From an uncultured Ilumatobacter sp. (lineage in GTDB: Bacteria > Actinomycetota > Acidimicrobiia > Acidimicrobiales > Ilumatobacteraceae): a stretch of 5,247 bases of DNA. The stretch covers positions 1-5,247 of the forward strand of contig CALCXK010000045.1 in the NCBI GenBank assembly GCA_937905835.1, read 5' to 3'. The position numbers and the translations under genes are program-made. Positions 1-5,247 of the stretch are shown here, piece after piece (the stretch's first letter is position 1; every line of letters begins with the position of its first letter). The notes under the pieces were generated by a model. The model was not told the DNA's origin, made no database searches, and was given only the letters and a program-made list of their open reading frames with translations.

Positions 1-1
1 C

Positions 2-1168
2 ACCACTGCCCTGGAGTCGGGTCGACTGGACCGGCTCCGCGCGGCGCTCGCCGCCGCCGACTGTGATGCCGGTGTGTTCTATGATCCGATCAACGTCCGC
101 TACGCGACCGGCACGTCGAATATGCAGGTCTACTCCCTGCACAACCCGTGTCGATACGCGTACGTCCCCGTGGAGGGACCGGTCGTACTGTTCGATTTCA
201 AGGGCTGCGAGCACCTCTCCGACGGGCACCACAACGTCGCCGAAGTCCGCAACGCCATCAGCTGGTACCACTTCGTTGCCGGCCCCCGAGTCGACGAGTT
301 CGCCACTGATTGGGCCCAAGAGATTGTTGCCCTGCTCGGCCCGAGCACGACGGGACGTCGACGACTCGCTGTCGACCGCCTCGACCCAGCCGGACTCCAG
401 GCGTTGGAACGTCACGGCATCGACGTCATTGACGGACAAGCCGTGGCCGACAGGGCCAAGGTCATTAAGACACCCGAAGAGGTCGCGGCGATCCACCTCG
501 CAATGACGGCCTGTGACGACGGAGTTGCACGAATGCGCAGAGCGCTCCGCCCGGGCATCACCGAACAGCAACTGTGGGCCCACCTGCACGCTGCAAATAT
601 CGAAACCGGAGGCGAATGGTTCGAAACCCGACTCCTCACATCCGGCCAGCGCACCAACCCCTGGTACCAAGAATGCTCGAATAAGGTCATCGACAGCGGA
701 GAACTCGTTGCCTTCGACACCGACATGATCGGCGTCGGCGGCTACTCGATCGATATCTCACGCACCTGGCTCGCTGGCGACAACGCACCCACCGACGAAC
801 AACGCCGGATCTACGACGCTGCTTACCAACAGGTCGAACACAACATCGGCCTGATGCAACCTGGCACCACCTTCCGAGAGATCGCCGAACGTGCGCTGCT
901 CCCACCCGAGCCATACCACTCGCTGACCAATGCATGCGTTGCCCACGGCATTGGCCTCTGCAACGAATACCCGCTGATTCTGAACCAAGATCACTTCGAC
1001 AGCGGCGGCTATGACGGTGTCATCGAAGCAGGGATGGTGCTCTGTGTCGAAAGCCTCGCCAGCGAAACCGGCGGGCGAGAATCAGTCAAACTCGAACAAC
1101 AGATCCTCGTCACCAACGACGGGCCCGTCGTGCTCTCCACAACACCGCTTACCGACACACCGACATAG
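2..1168 (+). CDS. M24 family metalloenzyme, DddP-like (5' partial)
   Basis: The frame is open from base 2 and ends at TAG 1166-1168, giving 388 visible residues; the true start lies upstream. The chain resembles creatinase/Xaa-Pro peptidase (M24) proteins: an N-terminal domain with 'DPINVRYATGTSNMQ' near residues 28-42, then a C-terminal pita-bread domain. Metal ligands are visible as D239 and D241 (FDTD), D251 (DISRTW), H315 (HGIG), E350 (CVES) and E365 (KLEQQ). Their spacing equals that recalled for the Ruegeria DMSP lyase DddP (D295, D297, D307, H371, E406, E421), with a constant offset of 56. 'RTNPWYQEC' before the ligands also recalls DddP. However, the position of DddP D377, the proposed catalytic base, is N321 here (HGIGLCNEYP), and the position of Y366 is N310. 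The metal site looks intact, so this is probably an enzyme, but DMSP cleavage is doubtful. A peptidase or another C-N/C-S lyase is possible. It converges on the MFS gene, and Gln codons lean to CAA, unlike the neighbours. Confidence 0.9.
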   Translation, partial: TTALESGRLDRLRAALAAADCDAGVFYDPINVRYATGTSNMQVYSLHNPCRYAYVPVEGPVVLFDFKGCEHLSDGHHNVAEVRNAISWYHFVAGPRVDEFATDWAQEIVALLGPSTTGRRRLAVDRLDPAGLQALERHGIDVIDGQAVADRAKVIKTPEEVAAIHLAMTACDDGVARMRRALRPGITEQQLWAHLHAANIETGGEWFETRLLTSGQRTNPWYQECSNKVIDSGELVAFDTDMIGVGGYSIDISRTWLAGDNAPTDEQRRIYDAAYQQVEHNIGLMQPGTTFREIAERALLPPEPYHSLTNACVAHGIGLCNEYPLILNQDHFDSGGYDGVIEAGMVLCVESLASETGGRESVKLEQQILVTNDGPVVLSTTPLTDTPT

Positions 1169-1170
1169 CC

Positions 1171-1206
1171 CGCTGTCACACCCAAGCTGACCTCGGTGTG
1201 ACAGCG
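1171..1206. terminator. Perfect 12-bp hairpin between convergent genes, probable bidirectional terminator
   Basis: CGCTGTCACACC (1171-1182) pairs perfectly with GGTGTGACAGCG (1195-1206) around a 12-base loop. The hairpin fills almost the whole 38-base gap between the stop of the M24 gene (TAG ending at 1168) and the stop of the MFS gene (TAA, complement of 1207-1209). Neither side has a run of T, so it is not a classic rho-independent terminator. U-tract-free hairpins after stop codons are common in high-GC actinobacteria. The symmetric position suggests that it serves both genes. The inverted repeat is seen directly; the function is inferred. Confidence 0.7.
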
Positions 1207-2727
1207 TTAGCCGCCGGTGATGATGAGGGCGGCGTCTTCGGGGTTGAGGTCTTCGAGTTCTTGGTGAGCAGTCTCGGGGTAGGACGTGATGACGATAATT
1301 GTCACGACGACTTGCGCGAGGGCGAACATCCCGATCACCGTTCCGTACGACCAGCCAGCGTCGATGAGTTGCCCGGTGCCGATCAGGCCACCGATTCCAC
1401 CGAGCAGCGCGAGTGCCGTGATGATGCCTGCGGCACGCGTGCGGTTGCCGGTCGGGAAGAGTTCGGTGCGGTAGACCGCCATTGCCGGAAACACCATGCT
1501 GCCGCTGATGCCGGCAAGGAACGAGAACCCCCACAGGATTGGTCCGCCGAACGCAAACGCCAGAACGACGGCCAGCGTCGAGAGGGGCAGCGCCACCGCG
1601 ATCAGCGGTTTACGGCCATGCGTATCGGCGAATCGGCCACCGATGATCAAGCCGAGTGCAGCGGGTGTGCCGACAACGAGTGAGAAGAGGCCGATGAGCC
1701 CTGCCGAGTAGCCGCGCACGTCGCTGAGATAGCTGTTCTGGAAGAAGCTCGCGGGCGAGATGAAAATGTTGCCGATGAACGCCACAGAGCCGAGTAGCGC
1801 CATGCGTTTGCGGTCGAGCGGGACGCGTGGCGCCTTGCGTTCGACGGCTGCGGCGGTGAAGCGGCGGGTCTCTGGGAGCCGGCGGGTGAGGTCGAGGGCC
1901 ACGATGCACCAGATCGCGGACACCACGTAAACGAGGCGCCACGCGCCTGGGCCGAGATCGGCGAGCGCCAATGACGAGACAGCGATTCCGGCGCCGAAGC
2001 CGCTCGCCATCGCGAGGACGCTGATTGCGTAGGCGCGGGTGTTCTTCGGCATCTCTTCGGCGGCCATCACGCCGACCAGGAACGAGAGGGCGATGCCCAT
2101 CGGGCGGGCGAGCGTCTGTGTGCCGACGAGCACGGCGAAATTGGGTGCCGCTGCACCAAGGATGGACAGCAGTGGCGCAATCCACGCGACCGCGACCATC
2201 ACGCGGCGGCGACCAATCCGATCGGCAAGCACTGCTGCGGGCAACGCCACGATGATGCCGGCGCGCACGATCGCTCCTGCGTATCCGACACCGGAGTCGC
2301 CGACCCCAAAGTCGTCGGCAGCGAACTTTGCGGTCTGCGTGAACAGGGTGTTGATGAAGGCCGCGCTCATCGATGCTGCGGCCAGCAGACCCATCACGAG
2401 TACTTGCGTAGCGTCGAGCCGATCGGGCGGTGACCACCAGCCACGGTGCGACACTCGGCGGTGGAGTACCTGCTTGACAGGGATGCGGAAGAGCCAGCCA
2501 AACCACGGAATCGTCAGTCGGTACGTGGTGGTCTCGGTGATTGCATCTGAGCTGACCTCGACGTGTCGCTGGTACGTGGAGAAAGGCCCGTGGACCTGAC
2601 TGAAGACCTGTGGATCGGTCGACGACGCCTCTTCGAGGACGAGGTCGTCACGGGCGACCGTGATCGATGCGATGTGTTCGTTGTCATGCGGCCAGGTTCG
2701 GGTCACGATGCGACCGCCAGGCTCCAC
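1207..2727 (-). CDS. MFS transporter with N-terminal soluble extension
   Basis: The product is 506 residues from GTG at 2727. It is a major facilitator superfamily permease with about 12 hydrophobic helices between residues ~108 and ~482, split by a charged central loop near 280-307. The motif-A loops are visible in both halves: 'LADRIGRRR' around 167-175 (loop 2-3) and 'FADTHGRKP' around 366-374 (loop 8-9). 'YRTELFPTGNRTRA' (419-432) resembles the conserved loop before helix 11 in sugar- and organic-acid-type MFS proteins. The substrate cannot be told. The first ~100 residues are not membrane-like: they alternate polar and hydrophobic residues as in beta strands (about 4-11, 19-33, 49-74) and end in the aromatic stretch 'IPWFGWLFRIPVKQVLHRR' before helix 1. 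This may be a degenerate START/SRPBCC-like domain. Typical MFS proteins are 400-450 residues, so the extension accounts for the extra length. The start is uncertain: GTG at 2727 is preferred because a -10-like hexamer lies 6 bases upstream. GTG at 2817 would overlap murA, and GTG at 2706 is also possible. The gene is divergent from murA and convergent with the M24 gene. Confidence 0.9.
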   Translation of the reverse strand: MEPGGRIVTRTWPHDNEHIASITVARDDLVLEEASSTDPQVFSQVHGPFSTYQRHVEVSSDAITETTTYRLTIPWFGWLFRIPVKQVLHRRVSHRGWWSPPDRLDATQVLVMGLLAAASMSAAFINTLFTQTAKFAADDFGVGDSGVGYAGAIVRAGIIVALPAAVLADRIGRRRVMVAVAWIAPLLSILGAAAPNFAVLVGTQTLARPMGIALSFLVGVMAAEEMPKNTRAYAISVLAMASGFGAGIAVSSLALADLGPGAWRLVYVVSAIWCIVALDLTRRLPETRRFTAAAVERKAPRVPLDRKRMALLGSVAFIGNIFISPASFFQNSYLSDVRGYSAGLIGLFSLVVGTPAALGLIIGGRFADTHGRKPLIAVALPLSTLAVVLAFAFGGPILWGFSFLAGISGSMVFPAMAVYRTELFPTGNRTRAAGIITALALLGGIGGLIGTGQLIDAGWSYGTVIGMFALAQVVVTIIVITSYPETAHQELEDLNPEDAALIITGG

Positions 2728-2733
2728 GAGGCG

Positions 2734-2739
2734 AGCATA
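2734..2739 (-). promoter_or_regulatory. Putative -10 element (TATGCT) for the MFS gene, leaderless
   Basis: On the minus strand TATGCT fits the TANNNT core of a -10 element and is followed by six bases (CGCCTC) and then the GTG at 2727. This is the geometry of a leaderless transcript whose first base is the start codon. No Shine-Dalgarno sequence precedes that GTG, which fits. I see no convincing -35 element. It overlaps the plus-strand -10 candidate by four bases. The start site is inferred, not measured. Confidence 0.4.
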
Positions 2740-2741
2740 CT
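2736..2741 (+). promoter_or_regulatory. Putative -10 element (CATACT) for murA, leaderless
   Basis: CATACT matches TATAAT at four of six positions, including the key A2 and T6. It is followed by seven bases (GGGGGTC) and the murA ATG at 2749, the spacing expected if transcription starts at or next to the start codon. The GGGGG run ends only two bases before the ATG, too close for a normal ribosome binding site. No clear -35 is visible about 17 bases upstream. Shared with the minus-strand candidate, it would form a symmetric bidirectional promoter. Confidence 0.4.
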
Positions 2742-2748
2742 GGGGGTC

Positions 2749-4038
2749 ATGAGTACTGGAGCCGACACCGAAACGTTCGTCGTGCGTGGCTCGGGTCCGA
2801 TCAAGGGCACCGTCCACGTGCCGGGCGCAAAAAATTCGGTACTGAAGTTGATGGCGACCACGTTGCTCACCGATGGCACGTTCGAATTGACCAACGTGCC
2901 AGACATCGTCGACGTCACGATCATGGGTGAGTTGCTCGCTGCACTCGGTGTCAACATGCAGCGGCCAGCGCCCGGCCAGCTCTTACTGACCAACACGGGT
3001 CAGATCACGCCGGTTGCTCCCTTCGAACTGGTCGAGAAGATTCGCGCGTCGATCAACGTGCTCGGGCCGCTCCTGACTCGGTGTGGGGAGGTTCGCCTGT
3101 CGATGCCCGGCGGCGACGACTTCGGCGCTCGACCGATCGACATGCACATCAGTGGCCTCAAAGCCATGGGCGCCGAGTTCAAGTTCACCCCCGAGTACCT
3201 CGAAGCCCGCTGCGAACGCCTGCACGGTGCTGACATCACCTTCGACTTTCCGAGCGTCGGAGCCACCGAAAACCTGCTGACTGCCGCGGTGTTCGCCAAG
3301 GGTCGTACAACGATCGACAACTGTGCGCGCGAGCCCGAGATCACCGACCTCTGCAACTTTCTCGTCGCAATGGGCGCCGACGTTTCGGGAATTGGCACCT
3401 CGACGCTGACCATCGAGGGTGTCGAGCGTGATGCGCTCCGCCCGGTCAGCTACTACACGGTGCCCGACCGCATTCAGGCAGCCACCTACCTCGCAGCCAC
3501 CGCAGTGTCGAACGGCGAACTCAACGTGCTTGGCATCCGGCCCGACGACATGACAATGCTGCTGGATCGCTTCGGTGACATGGGTCTGCAGATGTCGCCG
3601 GTCGAGATCGACGGCGCGTCGGGGCTGCACGTCGCTGCGCCGGAACGGCTGCGGTCGATCGACGTCGCCACGTTGCCGTACCCCGGTATTGCCACCGACT
3701 ACAAGCCGCTGATCATCACGATGCTCTCGGTTGCCGACGGTGTCGGAATTGTCACCGAGAACCTCTATCCCGGCCGTTTCCGCTACATCGAGGAGTTGCA
3801 GCGGTTAGGTGCTGATGTAAGTACAAGTGGCCACCACGCAGTGATTCGCGGCATCCCACGCCTGGCTGGTGCCGTGGTCCAGGCGCACGACATTCGCGCC
3901 GGTGCAGCGATGGTCGTTGCCGGCCTCGCGGCCGAAGGCGAGACGACCATTTCGGGCGTCCATCACATCGATCGCGGCTATGACGATCTCGTCGGCCGAT
4001 TGAGTGCCGTTGGCGCAGATATCCGCCGCGTCGGTTGA
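2749..4038 (+). CDS. murA: UDP-N-acetylglucosamine 1-carboxyvinyltransferase
   Basis: A complete gene of 429 residues, close to the family length of about 420. MurA transfers enolpyruvate from PEP to UDP-GlcNAc in the cytoplasm, the first committed step of peptidoglycan synthesis. The EPSP-synthase-like fold is supported by 'VPGAKNSVLKLMATTLL' (24-40, with K28/N29 equal to E. coli K22/N23), 'GARPIDMHISGLKAMGAEF' (126-144, R128 equal to R120), 'PGIATD' (D317 equal to D305), 'RFRYIEELQRLGAD' (343-356) and 'DIRAGAAMVVAGL' (R383 equal to R397). The loop residue equal to E. coli Cys115 is Asp here (D123, codon 3115-3117, in GGDDFGARP). This is the state known from Mycobacterium tuberculosis and Chlamydia, which makes the enzyme insensitive to fosfomycin. 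After D317 the sequence is YKP where E. coli has MQ. ATG 2749 is chosen because the conserved N-terminal strand begins about ten residues later; an in-frame GTG at 2563 would add 62 unrelated residues. The stop overlaps the next gene's start. Confidence 0.97.
   Translation: MSTGADTETFVVRGSGPIKGTVHVPGAKNSVLKLMATTLLTDGTFELTNVPDIVDVTIMGELLAALGVNMQRPAPGQLLLTNTGQITPVAPFELVEKIRASINVLGPLLTRCGEVRLSMPGGDDFGARPIDMHISGLKAMGAEFKFTPEYLEARCERLHGADITFDFPSVGATENLLTAAVFAKGRTTIDNCAREPEITDLCNFLVAMGADVSGIGTSTLTIEGVERDALRPVSYYTVPDRIQAATYLAATAVSNGELNVLGIRPDDMTMLLDRFGDMGLQMSPVEIDGASGLHVAAPERLRSIDVATLPYPGIATDYKPLIITMLSVADGVGIVTENLYPGRFRYIEELQRLGADVSTSGHHAVIRGIPRLAGAVVQAHDIRAGAAMVVAGLAAEGETTISGVHHIDRGYDDLVGRLSAVGADIRRVG
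4035..4038 (+). other. TTGA stop/start overlap coupling murA to the acyltransferase
   Basis: The murA stop TGA (4036-4038) shares bases with the TTG (4035-4037) that opens the acyltransferase frame. The peptide from this TTG begins 'MKYEPGVDGLRALSV', exactly where acyltransferase-3 proteins usually begin. No ATG or GTG is in frame nearby upstream, and no clear Shine-Dalgarno site is seen. Start of the second protein by re-initiation of ribosomes finishing murA is therefore likely. Confidence 0.75.
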
Positions 4039-5247
4039 AGTACGAGCCAGGCGTCGATGGGCTCCGTGCCCTTTCCGTCGGAGCGGTCTTCCTGTTCCAT
4101 GCCGGTGTGGTCAGCGGAGGATTCATCGGCGTTGACGTCTTCTTCGTCATCTCCGGGTACTTAATTACCGCACTCGCGCTCGCCGAGATCGACCGAACCG
4201 ATCGGCTTGCGCTCGGATCGTTTTGGGCGCGTCGAGCGCGGCGCCTGCTTCCGGCGATGTTGTTGGTGTGTGCCGCTGTACTCGGCTATTCGGTGATCGA
4301 AGGCGGTGGAGCGCTGCAACGCGTGGGGCGCGACGTGGGTTATGCGCTGCTCTACGTGGCCAACTGGGGCCAGGTTGGCCAGGGCCGTGACTACTTTGCG
4401 CTGTACGAATCGCCGTCGCTGCTCGAGCATGCCTGGTCGCTGGCGGTCGAAGAGCAGTTTTATCTGGTCTGGCCGATCGTGTTGGTCGTGGTCTTGCGGC
4501 TCGCCGGCACACAGCGGGTCCGGCGCGCTGTTGCTGGTGTCGCAGTCGCAGTGGCCGCAGGCTCCGTTGTGCTCGCCACCGTGTTGGCGTCTGATGAGGG
4601 CCAGGGCCTGAGCCGCCTGTACTTCGGGACCGACACGCGCGCAGTCGGCCTGGCGGTCGGCGCAACGGCGGGGGCGATGGGCCTGCGCCGTGCCCAGCGA
4701 TCGCGTACCGCCGACATTGCAGGGCTGGTGAGCGTGCTGGGCTTGATCGCGTTCGGAGTGACGCTGCGCGGCGATGAGCGGTGGCTCTATGGGCCTGGGT
4801 TCCTGATGATCGCACTGCTGTCGATCACTGTCATGTGGGCAGCGACCTCGGAGGGTGTGCTCCAACAGGTGCTGTCTAACCGCATGCTCGTCGGCGTCGG
4901 TCGGGTGTCGTACGGCGTGTACCTCTGGCACTGGCCGGTGATCGTGGTGCTCGACGCCGAACGAACCGGGCTCAGCGGCGTCGCCCTCGGTGCGCTCTGG
5001 GTCGTAGTTACCGCGCTGCTGACCGCTGCATCATGGTTCGCCGTCGAACGGAATGCCCCGATGCCGAAGTTGGCTGCGCCCCATCGTGGCGTCGGCTACG
5101 CGATCGGCGTCGGTGCACTTGTCGTCGGTGCGACGGTGGCATCGGCCGCCGGAAATCAGCGGGTCGATGACGCACCCTTTGCCATTCCGCCTGCGGTGAC
5201 CACAGCGCTGACATCGCCACCGGTGTCAACCGAGTCAGAATCTGGCG
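4035..5247 (+). CDS. Membrane O-acyltransferase, acyltransferase family 3 (OafA/OatA-like), 3' partial
   Basis: The frame runs from TTG 4035 off the window end, giving 404 visible residues. It is a multi-helix membrane enzyme of the acyltransferase-3 (OafA/YrhL) family, which moves acyl groups, usually acetyl, to sugars of surface polymers outside the membrane. Visible signatures are 'DGLRALSV' (8-15), the R-X10-H motif (R11, H22), 'GGFIGVDVFFVISGYLIT' (28-45), 'FWARRARRLLPA' (63-74), 'HAWSLAVEEQFYLVWP' (132-147) and 'VSYGVYLWHWPVIV' (291-304). A final helix lies near 353-372, followed by a Pro/Ser/Thr-rich stretch (377-403), which in this family usually links to an extracytoplasmic SGNH esterase-like domain. 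That domain would lie beyond the window. The acceptor is unknown: peptidoglycan (as with OatA), lipopolysaccharide-like glycan or exopolysaccharide are possible. Overlap with murA makes a cell-wall acceptor attractive but unproven. Confidence 0.93.
   Translation, partial: MKYEPGVDGLRALSVGAVFLFHAGVVSGGFIGVDVFFVISGYLITALALAEIDRTDRLALGSFWARRARRLLPAMLLVCAAVLGYSVIEGGGALQRVGRDVGYALLYVANWGQVGQGRDYFALYESPSLLEHAWSLAVEEQFYLVWPIVLVVVLRLAGTQRVRRAVAGVAVAVAAGSVVLATVLASDEGQGLSRLYFGTDTRAVGLAVGATAGAMGLRRAQRSRTADIAGLVSVLGLIAFGVTLRGDERWLYGPGFLMIALLSITVMWAATSEGVLQQVLSNRMLVGVGRVSYGVYLWHWPVIVVLDAERTGLSGVALGALWVVVTALLTAASWFAVERNAPMPKLAAPHRGVGYAIGVGALVVGATVASAAGNQRVDDAPFAIPPAVTTALTSPPVSTESESG

Noticed and set aside
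63..506. Plus-strand open frame of 147 residues at the left end
   Set aside because: It is Ser/Thr/Arg-rich and lies in a different frame from the M24 gene, whose conserved motifs occupy the same bases.
1610..2506. Minus-strand open frame of 298 residues in another frame of the MFS gene
   Set aside because: The composition is dominated by Arg/Pro/Ala, with no motifs; the overlapping MFS frame has clear helices and motif A.
2563..2748. In-frame 62-residue upstream extension of murA from GTG 2563
   Set aside because: It lies antisense within the N-terminal part of the MFS gene, and MurA proteins begin about ten residues before the VPGAKNS motif, which fits ATG 2749.
2728..2817. 30-residue upstream extension of the MFS gene from GTG 2817
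   Set aside because: It would overlap the first 69 bases of murA antisense, and the extra residues look like a shadow of the murA frame. Not fully excluded, because no other start codon lies between 2727 and 2817.
2983..3630. Minus-strand open frame of 215 residues inside murA
   Set aside because: Antisense shadow of a well-conserved gene; no domain, no start context.
4185..4204. Short palindromic CCGATCGG and nearby GATCG repeats
   Set aside because: An 8-base palindrome of this composition is expected by chance in GC-rich coding DNA, and it sits inside the acyltransferase gene.
4161..4931. Minus-strand open frame of 256 residues
   Set aside because: It lies antisense to the acyltransferase, is rich in His/Arg/Gln with no recognisable domain, and is a typical high-GC shadow frame.

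Overview
The window is high-GC, densely coding bacterial DNA. It holds four genes: two partial (cut at the window edges) and two complete. The most likely source is an actinobacterium, possibly a marine Acidimicrobiia type such as Ilumatobacter. The reasons are strong G/C preference at third codon positions, GTG and TTG starts without clear Shine-Dalgarno sites, -10-like hexamers 6-7 bases before start codons (leaderless style), a MurA with Asp in place of the catalytic Cys, and a DddP-like M24 enzyme. The taxonomic guess is inference; no rRNA or other marker gene is present.

Layout. (1) 2-1168 (+): the C-terminal ~388 codons of an M24 'pita-bread' metalloenzyme. Its metal-ligand spacing matches the DMSP lyase DddP exactly, but the proposed catalytic Asp and a nearby Tyr are both Asn. 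(2) 1171-1206: a perfect 12-bp inverted repeat in the short gap between convergent genes, probably a bidirectional terminator. (3) 1207-2727 (-): a 12-helix MFS transporter with an unusual soluble N-terminal segment of about 100 residues, rich in predicted beta strands. (4) 2728-2748: a 21-bp divergent intergenic gap with two overlapping -10-like hexamers, one per strand, each positioned for a leaderless transcript. (5) 2749-4038 (+): murA, complete, catalysing the first committed step of peptidoglycan precursor synthesis, with Asp at the fosfomycin-target position. (6) 4035-5247 (+, runs off the end): a membrane O-acyltransferase (acyltransferase family 3, OafA/OatA-like) that starts with TTG inside the murA stop codon region (TTGA overlap).

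How they work together. murA and the acyltransferase form a translationally overlapping unit, so cytoplasmic peptidoglycan precursor synthesis may be co-expressed with O-acylation of a cell-surface polymer. The MFS gene is divergent from murA and may share its promoter region. The M24 gene converges on the MFS gene and has no evident functional link to the cell-wall pair. No tRNA, rRNA, mobile element, CRISPR array or phage gene was seen. Apart from the two short gaps, the whole window is coding.
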